Source: CBDDKS01 sp965230335
GTDB lineage: Bacteria > Pseudomonadota > Gammaproteobacteria > Enterobacterales > Kangiellaceae
Length of the DNA: 64,000 bases
Direction: 5' to 3'
Assembly: GCA_965230335.1 (NCBI GenBank)
Contig: CBDDKS010000006.1
Coordinates: forward strand, 3,004,015 to 3,068,014
A program made the translations under genes and the position numbers. Under the pieces are notes generated by a model. That model did no database searches and was not told where the DNA came from. It worked only from the letters and a program-made list of their open reading frames with translations. Position 1 is the stretch's first letter; every line of letters begins with the position of its first letter. Positions 1 through 8,491 of this stretch are shown in pieces.

Positions 1-126
1 ATGTATTATCTTGAAACAGGAGTTGCCGTCAATCAACAGATGCAGTTTGATGATTTAGCGCGTCAGTGGCGTCAATTGTTTTTGCAGACATCAAAATTAA
101 GAAATACCGATTCACAAAATAAGTAG
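1..126 (+). CDS. holB: C-terminal end of probable DNA polymerase III delta' subunit (HolB), partial
   Basis: An open frame enters from the left edge and stops with TAG at 124-126, giving about 41 residues that end in TDSQNK. The fragment is too short to show a domain. The assignment rests on position: in many gammaproteobacteria holB lies directly before pilZ and a TatD-family gene, which is the order here, and the helical, Leu/Gln-rich tail (FDDLARQWRQLFLQ) fits the C-terminal collar domain of delta'. HolB is part of the clamp-loader complex. The gap to pilZ is 18 bases, so the two are probably co-transcribed. The ATG at position 1 is probably internal rather than the true start. Confidence 0.6.
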   Translation: MYYLETGVAVNQQMQFDDLARQWRQLFLQTSKLRNTDSQNK

Positions 127-144
127 AATCCAGAGGTTGTATAC

Positions 145-501
145 ATGTCTACACCAGGTAATGCGCCACGTCATGGCATTTTGTCTTTAACCATTAAAGA
201 CAAAGCTGTTTTATATGCGGCCTATATGCCATTTGTACAAAATGGTGGTTTATTTATTCCGACACAAAAGCAATACAAATTAGGTGATGAAGTATTTATG
301 TTACTTTCATTAATGGATGAGAAAGAAAAAATTCCAGTTGCAGGCAAAATTATCTGGATTACCCCTAAAGGAGCTCAAGGTAATAAAGCAACCGGTATTG
401 GTGTTCAGTTTTCTGATCAGGATAATGGGCAGGCCCGCACAAAAATAGAAACCTATCTTGCTGGTGGTCTGGAGTCAGAAAGAGCGACACATACGATGTG
501 A
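145..501 (+). CDS. pilZ: PilZ-domain protein PilZ, type IV pilus assembly
   Basis: This 118-residue protein closely resembles the type IV pilus protein PilZ of Pseudomonas as I remember it, including SLTIKDKAVLYAAYMPF near the start, LGDEVF, the PVAGKIIWITPKGAQGN stretch, GIGVQF and the ending THTM. It is a single PilZ-fold domain. Known family: orthologous PilZ proteins do not bind c-di-GMP well because the N-terminal RxxxR motif is absent, and they act with the pilus ATPase PilB and FimX. No RxxxR motif is seen here. A FimX-like gene lies at 40809-42875 in the same window, which fits a working PilZ-FimX pair. The gene sits between holB and tatD, the conserved place for it. Confidence 0.93.
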   Translation: MSTPGNAPRHGILSLTIKDKAVLYAAYMPFVQNGGLFIPTQKQYKLGDEVFMLLSLMDEKEKIPVAGKIIWITPKGAQGNKATGIGVQFSDQDNGQARTKIETYLAGGLESERATHTM

Positions 502-518
502 GAATAATTTTTTAAGTC

Positions 519-580
519 TAGGGGCTGTTTATCTTTTATAAAATTAACAGGTGTAAACTATAAAAGATAAACAGCCCCTA
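519..580. repeat. Long perfect palindrome, head copy of a dispersed intergenic repeat
   Basis: Positions 519-540 and 559-580 are perfect 22-base inverted copies separated by an 18-base loop. The arm runs TAGGGGCTGTTTATC then TTTTATA. As RNA this would make a very stable hairpin after pilZ and could act as a terminator, though no clean U-run follows. Related single arms occur at 13233-13247, 24114-24136 and 50979-51000, with a shorter match at 43003-43014, all between genes. This suggests a repeat family rather than a private terminator. Confidence 0.8.
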
Positions 581-712
581 AAATAAATTTGAAGTTGAAA
601 AAAGCTTTACAATGGATTTTATTGAATGGATATGATTATTTGAAACACAACTGATCTTGTTATTGTGATATATTGTCATTTTTAAATCATCTTATATTTG
701 TACAATTTTCAA

Positions 713-1516
713 ATGATACGCCTTGTAGATTCTCACTGTCATTTAGATCGACTGGATCTGTCAAAACATAATAATCAATTGGCTTTAGCCCTTGATGCTG
801 CAAAAAAAAGAAATGTAGAACATTTTTTGTGTGTTTGTATTGATCAAGATAACTTTGATCATGTTTATGATATTGCTACTGAATATCCCATGATCGATGC
901 CAGTGTTGGTGTTCATCCTTTAAATGAAAATATTTGTTTAACAAATTTATCAGAATGGTTAATGGAAAAAGCACAATTACCTAATGTGGTGGCTATTGGT
1001 GAAACCGGATTGGATTTTTATTACGCTAAAAAAACAGCAAAATTACAGCAAGCTTCTTTTGAAATTCATGTTGATATTGCCAAACAAATGGATCTGCCAC
1101 TCATTATTCATACTCGTATGGCAAAGCAGGAAACGATTGACTGTTTAAAACACTATACCAAAGAGAGTGCTGGAGTTATGCACTGCTTTACAGAAGACTG
1201 GGATATGGCAAAGCAAGCATTGGATTTAGGCTATTATATTTCTATATCAGGTATTGTCACATTTAAACAGGCAGATAATGTTCGTGAGGTAGCAAAAAAA
1301 ATACCCTCCGATCGTTTATTAATTGAAACGGACAGCCCTTATTTAGCACCAGTACCCAACAGAGGGAAACCATGTGAACCGGCTTTTGTTATGGATACCG
1401 CAAAATTTTTAGCCGAATTAAGAAATGAATCATTAGAAGAATTGGCAAATAATACGTATGAGAATTATTTTAATTTATTCAAATTAAGCCAAAAGAATCA
1501 TCAACCTACCCACTAA
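713..1516 (+). CDS. TatD-family metal-dependent hydrolase (YcfH-like DNase)
   Basis: A 267-residue protein of the TatD amidohydrolase family, two-metal nucleases that act as 3'-5' exonucleases on DNA. Visible motifs in order are DSHCHLD (metal-binding HxH) near the start, GETGLDFY (metal-bridging Glu), PLIIHTR, GVMHCFT and ETDSPYLAP near the C-terminus. Length and motifs fit the YcfH branch, which usually lies next to holB/pilZ as here. The frame extends to a TTG at 698, but the ATG at 713 gives MIRLVDSHCHLD, the usual family start. The gap to yheU is 10 bases. Confidence 0.93.
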   Translation: MIRLVDSHCHLDRLDLSKHNNQLALALDAAKKRNVEHFLCVCIDQDNFDHVYDIATEYPMIDASVGVHPLNENICLTNLSEWLMEKAQLPNVVAIGETGLDFYYAKKTAKLQQASFEIHVDIAKQMDLPLIIHTRMAKQETIDCLKHYTKESAGVMHCFTEDWDMAKQALDLGYYISISGIVTFKQADNVREVAKKIPSDRLLIETDSPYLAPVPNRGKPCEPAFVMDTAKFLAELRNESLEELANNTYENYFNLFKLSQKNHQPTH

Positions 1517-1526
1517 AAAGACAATC

Positions 1527-1745
1527 ATGCTTATTCCCTGGAACACTTTAGAAGAAACAACATTGGATAATCTTATCAAGGAATATATTTATCGGGAATT
1601 AGAAGATCATCAATTAACAGAAATGACTTTGGATAAATGGATACAACAACTCAAATTAGCATTAAAAAACAATCAATTAGTGATTGAATGGAGTGAAGAA
1701 AAAGAAAGTGTCAATTTTGTTGACGCTAAAAAATATGCAAAATAA
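1527..1745 (+). CDS. yheU: YheU-family small protein (UPF0270)
   Basis: A 72-residue protein starting MLIPWNTLEETTLDNLI, matching the UPF0270/YheU family, whose E. coli member starts MLIPW and is of the same length. The family has no established function. It has a helical first half and an acidic, Trp-containing end (VIEWSEEKESVNF). It follows the TatD gene by 10 bases and probably shares its transcript. Nothing in the sequence points to export or a catalytic site. Confidence 0.88.
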   Translation: MLIPWNTLEETTLDNLIKEYIYRELEDHQLTEMTLDKWIQQLKLALKNNQLVIEWSEEKESVNFVDAKKYAK

Positions 1746-2133
1746 TTTATTTCTAGGGAATCATTTTAAGATTCTACTGTCACATAATAATAGAGATGCT
1801 TAATGTCAATAATAGTCATGATGAAAAATTTCTCATTTGGATATAAAATGACGCGAAAAAAGTAAATATGGTCTATAATTATTGACAGTCGGATAAGTAT
1901 TTGATTATTATCACACGGCTGAGAAATTAAACTTCTCTGAAATAAGGTTAGAATATACTTCAAATACGTTGGAGATTATCTAAAAAATAGTACTCAGCTC
2001 ATATTATTTTTGAAAATGAGACGAAAATACTTTGAACAAATAACGTTCTGTTTTACAATGATGATCAGTGGTAATTGAATATAATTTTACCTTCTTTTAC
2101 AAACACATATAACATTAGGATCTTAACGATACT
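1746..2133 (+). promoter_or_regulatory. Intergenic region with candidate sigma70 promoter and long 5' leader of the cold-shock gene
   Basis: This 388-base AT-rich stretch has no convincing gene. A good sigma70 candidate is TTGACA at 1882-1887, an 18-base spacer, and TATTAT at 1906-1911. If used, it would give the downstream cold-shock-domain gene a leader of roughly 215 bases. Long structured leaders are typical of cspA-type mRNAs, but a thermosensing structure here is only inference. An AGGA at 2117-2120 is the nearest ribosome-binding candidate for the ATG at 2134, at a rather long distance. Confidence 0.45.
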
Positions 2134-3006
2134 ATGCTTACAAGTCACGAACTCATGGTTGCCAGCCAAAAGAAACGCAAAGATGGCAATGTAGCGACAG
2201 GTCATCGGCAACAAGATGATCAAGAGCAATATGGCGATTTTGGAGAACAGCAACAACCCCAAAATCATTTTCAACAACAACAGAATCCTGCTCCACAGCC
2301 ACAACAAAGTGGTGGTGGTTATGGCCAACGTAATTTTGATAACCAAAATAACAACTATGGTTATAGGGATAATAATCAAGGCTATCAAAATAACAATAAC
2401 TACGGTTATAGGGATAATAATTATGGATATCGCGATAACAACAACAATAATAATAACAATTATGGTTATCGGGATAACAATCAAGGTTATAGACCTAATC
2501 AAGGCTATAATCAGGGATACCATAATAATAACCCAGGCCCAAATCCAGGTTATCAAGGGCGATATCAAAATTCATATGGAAGAGATGAATACCATCAAAC
2601 AAGAAATGATGGCTTTGGCGGCGGTGGTTATCACCAAAATTTTCAACGCCAAACCGCACCTTACACAGATCCTTTTGATGAAACAAAGACTTATGAAGGT
2701 ACAGTGCAAAACTATTACCGTGAAAAAGGCTATGGTTTCATACGTTCTGACGATTTTTCAGCACCTTTATTTTTCCATTATTCAGAAATCCAACTTGAAG
2801 GCTTTAAGTATCTGATTAAGCAACAGAAAGTTGAATTTACTGCAAGAGTTACAGAAGATGGTAAATTACAGGCGATTATGGTTGTACCTACTGAATTAGC
2901 GCCAACACAGCAGCGTAAAATTTTCAATCGACCTCAACCAGATGCAGAACAACAAAATACTGAACAGGGGATTGAACAACCTGGACAGGATCATGAAGAA
3001 TTCTGA
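2134..3006 (+). CDS. Cold-shock-domain RNA-binding protein with Asn/Tyr/Gly/Gln-rich prion-like region
   Basis: A 290-residue protein. Residues about 28-175 are a low-complexity region rich in Asn, Tyr, Gly and Gln, with recurring YGYRDNN units. Residues about 188-250 form a cold-shock (OB-fold) domain: it opens YEGTVQNYYREKGYGFI, where KGYGFI is an RNP1-like strand, and continues with LFFHYSEI, the RNP2-like strand. The last 40 residues are Gln/Glu-rich. CSD proteins bind single-stranded RNA or DNA; joined to such a tail the protein could self-associate, which is inference. It stands alone with its own terminator at 3026-3060. The start could also be the ATG at 2155. No ortholog is recognised by name. 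Confidence 0.85.
   Translation: MLTSHELMVASQKKRKDGNVATGHRQQDDQEQYGDFGEQQQPQNHFQQQQNPAPQPQQSGGGYGQRNFDNQNNNYGYRDNNQGYQNNNNYGYRDNNYGYRDNNNNNNNNYGYRDNNQGYRPNQGYNQGYHNNNPGPNPGYQGRYQNSYGRDEYHQTRNDGFGGGGYHQNFQRQTAPYTDPFDETKTYEGTVQNYYREKGYGFIRSDDFSAPLFFHYSEIQLEGFKYLIKQQKVEFTARVTEDGKLQAIMVVPTELAPTQQRKIFNRPQPDAEQQNTEQGIEQPGQDHEEF
2349..2520 (+). repeat. In-frame degenerate tandem repeat coding YGYRDNN units
   Basis: Within the cold-shock gene the units coding for (N)NYGYRDNN(Q/N) recur four times, with AAT/AAC runs between them. At DNA level the units share TATGGTTATAGGGATAATAA-like stretches with synonymous differences. The pattern fits expansion by slippage or unequal recombination, so repeat number may vary between strains. 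It is a protein-coding repeat, not a CRISPR array. Confidence 0.75.
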
Positions 3007-3025
3007 TTTTTAAGTCAGCAAACAT

Positions 3026-3060
3026 GATAAAAAACCGGACATAATGTCCGGTTTTTTATC
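3026..3060. terminator. Bidirectional rho-independent terminator between csd gene and pabB
   Basis: A perfect inverted repeat: GATAAAAAACCGGACA, the short loop TAA, then its complement ending in TTTTTTATC. The GC-rich core CCGGACA/TGTCCGG is flanked by A-run and T-run, so it can terminate transcription from both sides. It overlaps the pabB stop codon at 3056-3058 and serves two convergent genes. Confidence 0.92.
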
Positions 3061-4495
3061 CCCAGCTGAGGTTATGCAGCTTTTTTAATATTGGTAAAAT
3101 ATTGCTCAATTTTGAAAAAGTTTCCTGATACTCTTCCTCACAATCGGAGTCATAAACAATACCGCCCCCTGACCAGGTATAAATACGATCATTGTGGGTC
3201 AATAAACTCCTAATCAAAATACTACTGTCCATTTGCCGGTTAAAATCGATATAAACCATTGAACCACAATAAATATGTCGAGAATGAGGTTCGCATTCTT
3301 CAATAATTTGCATGGCTCTGATTTTAGGAGCACCAGTTATTGAACCACCGGGAAAAGCATGCTTTAAAACTTCCAGGGGTTGTGTTTTAGGAGAAATTTC
3401 AGAAATGATGGTAGAAATTAAGTGATGAACAGCCGGAAAGCGATAATGACCAAATAATTCTGTTACCTTGACACTACCAGTTAAGGCGGTTTTCCCTAAG
3501 TCATTACGCAATAAATCGACAATCATTAAATTTTCTGCTTTATCCTTTGTACTTTGCTTTAATTCATTAGCCAGCTGTTTATCTGTATCTGCATCTTTGC
3601 TTCTTGGTCGAGTCCCTTTGATGGGTTGAGTAGAAACCTGGTTATTTTGAATATTGATAAATCTTTCTGGAGATAACGATAAAATCTGCCAGTTTCCACA
3701 GTTCATATAAGCAGAAAAAGGCCCCTGATTAATATCGGATAAATATTGATAGGCAGACCAGGGAGCTCCCTCAAATTCTGCCTGAAATCTTTGTGCCAAG
3801 TTAATCTGATAAGCATCCCCGGAAAGAATATAGTGTTTTACTCGTTCAAATTGATCTCGATATGCTTGTTCATCCAGATTAGAGTTCCAATCACTGGTTA
3901 GTTGAAATGTTTCTTTTTCGATAGTTTTATCTTCCCTATTCTGGAAATCCTGTTGTAACTGCTCAAAATTATCTTGTTGTGTTGAAAAAGAGTAGAGCGT
4001 CACACTTTCTTGTGCATGATCAATAATTAAAGCGGATAAATATAAACCAATAGCTGAGGAAGGTAGCCAATAATCCTGTTTACTTTCTACTGGTTTGTTA
4101 TCTGTAGATGTCGAGGAGGATGGTTGATTAAAATCATAACCTAAAACACCGCATAGTCCGCCATTAAAAGGCAAAGGATGATTTTGTTGAATTTGTGTTT
4201 TTGTATAATGAGTCAACCAGGATTGCAATCTAGAAAAAAAATCTTTATCGTTTAACAGTGTTTTGTCCAATTGATCGTCAAGAATGTAAAGTTTTTCCTC
4301 TTCTTTAAGTAATACTTTTTCAGGTCTTGCCAAAATAATATCAAAACGGGAGTAATCATTTATTTTTTTTTTATGCTGATCCTTGGAAAAATGAGCACCA
4401 CTGTCCAAAAGAATAGCATAAGGAAGATGCTGCACCTTTGAAAAATAATAAAAACGGGAGTGATGTCCTAAATAAGTGAAAGAACAAGAAGACAT
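3056..4495 (-). CDS. pabB: Aminodeoxychorismate synthase component I
   Basis: A 479-residue chorismate-using enzyme that, with glutamine amidotransferase PabA, makes 4-amino-4-deoxychorismate for folate. The C-terminal two thirds carry the family motifs QPIKGTRPR, ENLMIVDLLRNDLG, PGGSITGAPKIRAM and HIYCGSMVYID. The Lys in PIKGT marks PabB rather than TrpE, which has Ala in PIAGT; in PabB this Lys makes a covalent intermediate. The N-terminal third is more divergent. The frame reaches a TTG at 4519, but the ATG at 4495 (MSSCSFTYLGH) is the more likely start. It ends inside the shared terminator. Confidence 0.93.
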   Translation of the reverse strand: MSSCSFTYLGHHSRFYYFSKVQHLPYAILLDSGAHFSKDQHKKKINDYSRFDIILARPEKVLLKEEEKLYILDDQLDKTLLNDKDFFSRLQSWLTHYTKTQIQQNHPLPFNGGLCGVLGYDFNQPSSSTSTDNKPVESKQDYWLPSSAIGLYLSALIIDHAQESVTLYSFSTQQDNFEQLQQDFQNREDKTIEKETFQLTSDWNSNLDEQAYRDQFERVKHYILSGDAYQINLAQRFQAEFEGAPWSAYQYLSDINQGPFSAYMNCGNWQILSLSPERFINIQNNQVSTQPIKGTRPRSKDADTDKQLANELKQSTKDKAENLMIVDLLRNDLGKTALTGSVKVTELFGHYRFPAVHHLISTIISEISPKTQPLEVLKHAFPGGSITGAPKIRAMQIIEECEPHSRHIYCGSMVYIDFNRQMDSSILIRSLLTHNDRIYTWSGGGIVYDSDCEEEYQETFSKLSNILPILKKLHNLSWG

Positions 4496-4856
4496 AGATG
4501 ATGCTCGAACCACAAACAATCAGCAGAAAGGGTTATTATACGGCAACTACTTGAAAATGATATCTTATATCAAGATTCTAGAGATAACGCTCATTTTGGC
4601 TTGATTTGAATCAATCAATATAGTTCGGCAGGGGCTATAGTTGTTTATTACGAATCGCTATAAATGGAATAAAAAGTATTTTTATTCCATGAGCTGAAAA
4701 GACTCATCTAGAGTCGCATATGTATGTGCCTGTCTGCATTGAAACCCAAAGAGTAATCGTGTAAGGTGTGCCGCGTTCCTGCTATGGCTGTATCCCGTAT
4801 CTTTTGGGGATATGTGTCTACTCTGCTGAATTTACATAGAGAGGTATTGAATTATT
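4496..4856 (+). promoter_or_regulatory. Untranslated region upstream of prpB with two inverted repeats
   Basis: About 360 bases separate divergent pabB and prpB. Positions 4664-4690 form a perfect palindrome, ATGGAATAAAAA then GTA then its complement, which could be an operator or hairpin. Positions 4791-4796 and 4807-4812 (TATCCC/GGGATA) make a small stem about 45 bases before prpB. The stretch between, about 4735-4820, is less AT-rich than the surroundings and looks like a transcribed leader. No PrpR or GntR-type regulator gene lies nearby. GAGG at 4841-4844 is the likely ribosome-binding site. No known riboswitch class was recognised. Confidence 0.4.
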
Positions 4857-5738
4857 ATGACGCTATCTTCAGGAAAAAGGCTGAAACAACGGGTTAGTGA
4901 AAATGGCATATTACAACTGGTTGGCACCATTAACGCCTATACTGCGCTTATGGCAAAAAAAGTAGGGCATAGTGCCATTTATTTGTCAGGAGGTGGGGTT
5001 GCCGCTAATTCTTTAGGTATGCCTGATTTGGGGATTAGTGCACTAGAGGATGTATTAATTGATGTAAGACGTATCACGGATGTGTGTGATTTGCCATTAA
5101 TGGTTGATGCGGATACAGGGTGGGGCGGTGCTTTTAATATTGCACGCACTATTCGAGCATTGACAAAAGCAGGAGCTGCTGGTTGTCATATTGAAGATCA
5201 GGTTGCTGAAAAACGTTGTGGACACAGACCTGGTAAAGCGATTGTTCCACTGTCAGAAATGGTTGATCGTATTAAAGCGGCGGTTGACGCCAAAACAGAT
5301 CCTGACTTTGTTATTATGGCGCGTACAGATGCCATTGCTGTTGAAGGTGTTGATAAAGCTATAGAAAGAGCTTTGGCCTGCATAGACGCTGGAGCAGATA
5401 TGATTTTTCCAGAAGCGGTCACATCGTTACAGGATTACCAAACAATCAAAGCAGAAGTGAAAGCCCCCATTTTGGCAAATATTACAGAGTTCGGTAAAAC
5501 GCCGTTGTTTACGACAGAAGAGTTGAATCAGGTCGGGGTTGATATTGTCTTATATTGTTGTGGTGCTTATCGTGCTATGAATAAAGGAGCTTTAACTGTT
5601 TATCAGACTTTAAAGGAAGAGGGACATCAAAAAAATGTGTTGGATATCATGCAGACACGTGATGAACTGTATGAATTTTTAAATTATCACAGTTATGAGA
5701 AAAAACTAGATGAACTTTTTCAACATAACGAATCATAA
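4857..5738 (+). CDS. prpB: 2-methylisocitrate lyase
   Basis: A 293-residue member of the isocitrate lyase/PEP mutase family. It cleaves 2-methylisocitrate to pyruvate and succinate, the last step of the methylcitrate cycle for propionyl-CoA. Seen in the sequence: LSGGGVAANSLGMPDLG near residue 43, the metal-binding DADTGWG at residues 85-91, and the catalytic loop KRCGH at residues 119-123 with the active-site Cys121. The length matches PrpB. It is followed after 32 bases by prpC, so the order is prpB-prpC-prpD. Confidence 0.95.
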   Translation: MTLSSGKRLKQRVSENGILQLVGTINAYTALMAKKVGHSAIYLSGGGVAANSLGMPDLGISALEDVLIDVRRITDVCDLPLMVDADTGWGGAFNIARTIRALTKAGAAGCHIEDQVAEKRCGHRPGKAIVPLSEMVDRIKAAVDAKTDPDFVIMARTDAIAVEGVDKAIERALACIDAGADMIFPEAVTSLQDYQTIKAEVKAPILANITEFGKTPLFTTEELNQVGVDIVLYCCGAYRAMNKGALTVYQTLKEEGHQKNVLDIMQTRDELYEFLNYHSYEKKLDELFQHNES

Positions 5739-5770
5739 AATAAATTTTGTAGTTAATTGAGGTGTCAACA

Positions 5771-6916
5771 ATGACAGAAACGCTATTACCTAAACCCAAG
5801 AAATCCGTAGCTTTATCCGGTGTCGCTGCAGGTAATACAGCTTTATGTACGGTAGGTCGATCAGGCAATGATTTGCATTATAGAGGGTACAATATTCTGG
5901 ATTTTGCAGAGACAGCAGAATTTGAAGAAATTGCTTACTTATTAATTTATGGTGAGTTACCTACACAATCACAGCTTATTCAGTATAAACGTCACTTACA
6001 GTCTTTAAGAGGACTGCCTTTAGCCGTTTCTGAAGCATTAGAGTGTTTACCTGCATCAGCACATCCCATGGATGTATTGCGTACAGGTTGTTCTGTTTTG
6101 GGTTGTGTTTTGCCAGAAAAAGACGAACAACCGGTTGCGGAAGCACAACACATTGCTGATCGTTTATTAGCCAGTTTTGGTTCCATGTTACTTTATTGGT
6201 ATCACTTTAGTCATCATGGTCGCCGCATTGATGTTGAAACCGATGACGACTCCATAGGTGCACATTTTTTACATTTGTTACATGGTAAGCCTGCGAGGGA
6301 ATCCTGGATAAAAGCCATGCAGATTTCCTTAAACCTTTATGCTGAGCATGAATTTAATGCGTCAACCTTTACCTCTCGTGTCATTGCAGGAACAGGTTCA
6401 GATATTTACTCGTCGGTTTCAGGTGCAATTGGCGCTCTAAGAGGACCTAAACATGGTGGTGCCAACGAAGTTGCCCTGGATATACAGAAGCGTTATCGTA
6501 ATGCGGATGACGCTGAAAAAGATATTAAAGAACGATTGGCAAAAAAAGAAATTGTTATTGGCTTTGGTCATCCGGTTTATACTATTTCCGATCCACGTAA
6601 CGAAGTGATTAAAAAAGTAGCTCAGCAATTATCTAAAGAAGATAACTGTATGGGATTGTACGATATTGCAGAAAGACTTGAACGAGTGATGTGGGATGAA
6701 AAGAAAATGTTTCCTAACTTAGATTGGTTCTCTGCCGTCGCCTATCATCAAATGGGCATTCCAACAGCCATGTTCACACCTATCTTTGTCATGTCTCGTA
6801 TTACCGGTTGGGCGGCACATATTGTTGAACAACGACAAGATGGTAAAATTATTCGCCCCAGTGCAGAATACATTGGCCCGGATTCAAGAGCCTGGTTACC
6901 GATTGAGAAAAGGTAA
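5771..6916 (+). CDS. prpC: 2-methylcitrate synthase
   Basis: A 381-residue citrate-synthase-family enzyme that joins propionyl-CoA and oxaloacetate. Motifs include GLSGV-like SGVAAGNTALCTVG at the N-terminus, LRGPKHGGANE with the active-site His, GFGHPVYTISDPR with the second His, and the C-terminal Asp/Arg region ITGWAAHIVEQR. The short N-terminus and placement between prpB and prpD indicate methylcitrate rather than citrate synthase. A GTG at 5762 is in frame, but GAGG at 5759-5762 sits 8 bases before the ATG at 5771, which decides the start. Confidence 0.94.
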   Translation: MTETLLPKPKKSVALSGVAAGNTALCTVGRSGNDLHYRGYNILDFAETAEFEEIAYLLIYGELPTQSQLIQYKRHLQSLRGLPLAVSEALECLPASAHPMDVLRTGCSVLGCVLPEKDEQPVAEAQHIADRLLASFGSMLLYWYHFSHHGRRIDVETDDDSIGAHFLHLLHGKPARESWIKAMQISLNLYAEHEFNASTFTSRVIAGTGSDIYSSVSGAIGALRGPKHGGANEVALDIQKRYRNADDAEKDIKERLAKKEIVIGFGHPVYTISDPRNEVIKKVAQQLSKEDNCMGLYDIAERLERVMWDEKKMFPNLDWFSAVAYHQMGIPTAMFTPIFVMSRITGWAAHIVEQRQDGKIIRPSAEYIGPDSRAWLPIEKR

Positions 6917-7024
6917 TCTATTAAAAATAAGATAATCTATAGAAAAAAACATAAACCCTGTTTATTTTGAAATCATTAAGAGTCAACCGATTTTAAATCA
7001 CATGGTTTGTTTTCTGGAGAAGTT

Positions 7025-8470
7025 ATGAGTCATAATGTTGAAACAAACGAAAAACCCCAACCCGATCAGGTATTGGTTGATATTGCCCATTACGTTGCTG
7101 ATTATGTGACACAAAGTGAAGAAGCCTATAACACCGCTCATTATTGTTTATTGGATACATTAGGCTGTGGTTTATTGGCATTGCGTTATCCTGAATGTAC
7201 AAAACATTTAGGCCCTATTGTACCTTCCACACAAGTACCTTTAGGGGCTCGTGTACCAGGTACACAATTTGAATTAGATCCCATTAAAGCCGCCTTTGAT
7301 ATTGGCTGTATGATTCGATGGTTGGATTTTAATGATACTTGGCTAGCAGCAGAATGGGGGCATCCATCTGATAATCTGGGTGCCATTTTAGCCGTTGCCG
7401 ACTGGTTAAGTCGGCAGGCAGTAGCTCAGGGCGAACAGCCTTTGTTAATGCGCGATGTGTTAACTGCCATGATCAAAGCTCATGAAATTCAAGGTGTCCT
7501 GGCTTTGGAAAACAGTTTTAACCGTGTCGGACTTGATCATGTTGTCTTGGTTAAAATAGCATCAACAGCCGTGATTACACATATGTTAGGCGGTGACAAA
7601 GATGCTATTATTGATGCCGTTTCTCAAGCTTGGGTCGATGGACAGAGTTTAAGAACCTATCGTCATACACCCAATACAGGTTCACGTAAATCCTGGGCTG
7701 CAGGCGATGCGACCAGTAGAGCGGTTCGTTTAGCATTAATTACCATGACGGGTGAAATGGGATACCCAAGTGTACTTACTGCAAAAGGTTGGGGGTTTTA
7801 TGATGTGTTATTTAAAGGTAATGCATTTAACTTCCAAAGACCTTATGGCAGCTATGTGATGGAAAACGTATTGTTTAAAATTTCTTTTCCAGCAGAATTT
7901 CATGCACAAACTGCAGTAGAATGTGCTATTCGTTTACACCCACAAATTATTGATCGTCTGGATGACATTGAACGTATTGAATTAACGACACATGAATCCG
8001 CTATTCGAATTATCAGTAAAGAGGGTGATTTGCATAATCCCGCAGATAGAGATCATTGTTTACAATATATGGTTGCTATTGGATTACTTCATGGTCATTT
8101 GGAAGCCGATCACTATGAAGATGCTTGTGCACAAGATCCCCGCATTGATCAGCTCAGACAAAAAATGCACGTACATGAAGAACCTCGTTATAGTCAGGAA
8201 TACCATGATCCTGATAAACGCAGTATTGCCAATGCAATGCAAATTGTATTTTCAGATGGTTCATCAACGGACAAGATTGAAATTGAATATCCTATTGGCC
8301 ATAGATTGAGAAGAGAAGAAGGCATTCCTGTCTTAATTGAAAAGTTTAAGCGCAATGTGTTAACACGCTTCCCGCAAAAACATGGTCAGCAAATTATTGA
8401 TGTTTGTTTAGATAAATCTGAATTACAACAATTGTCAGTCAATCAATTTATGGATCTACTGGTATTATAG
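7025..8470 (+). CDS. prpD: 2-methylcitrate dehydratase PrpD
   Basis: A 481-residue MmgE/PrpD-family protein that dehydrates 2-methylcitrate to 2-methylaconitate. Typical stretches are LLDTLGCGLLAL, MIRWLDFNDTWLAAEWGHPSD, the RKSWAAGDATSRAVRL region, and KISFPAEFHAQTAVE. The gene has its own ribosome-binding site, GGAG at 7016-7019, before the ATG at 7025; an upstream in-frame TTG at 7007 is less likely. With prpB and prpC the pathway is nearly complete; the hydratase step needs an aconitase, not seen in this window. About 108 bases separate it from prpC. Confidence 0.94.
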   Translation: MSHNVETNEKPQPDQVLVDIAHYVADYVTQSEEAYNTAHYCLLDTLGCGLLALRYPECTKHLGPIVPSTQVPLGARVPGTQFELDPIKAAFDIGCMIRWLDFNDTWLAAEWGHPSDNLGAILAVADWLSRQAVAQGEQPLLMRDVLTAMIKAHEIQGVLALENSFNRVGLDHVVLVKIASTAVITHMLGGDKDAIIDAVSQAWVDGQSLRTYRHTPNTGSRKSWAAGDATSRAVRLALITMTGEMGYPSVLTAKGWGFYDVLFKGNAFNFQRPYGSYVMENVLFKISFPAEFHAQTAVECAIRLHPQIIDRLDDIERIELTTHESAIRIISKEGDLHNPADRDHCLQYMVAIGLLHGHLEADHYEDACAQDPRIDQLRQKMHVHEEPRYSQEYHDPDKRSIANAMQIVFSDGSSTDKIEIEYPIGHRLRREEGIPVLIEKFKRNVLTRFPQKHGQQIIDVCLDKSELQQLSVNQFMDLLVL

Positions 8471-8491
8471 TTTGTCATTGACGTTATACAG

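Noticed and set aside
2349..2520. Possible CRISPR array
   Set aside because: The repeats are in frame, variable, and translate to YGYRDNN units with no constant spacer length.
2065..2568. Long hydrophobic Ile/Val-rich minus-strand frame
   Set aside because: It is the shadow of the AAT/AAC-rich Asn repeat of the cold-shock gene; Asn codons read backwards give Ile and Val. No start signal supports it.
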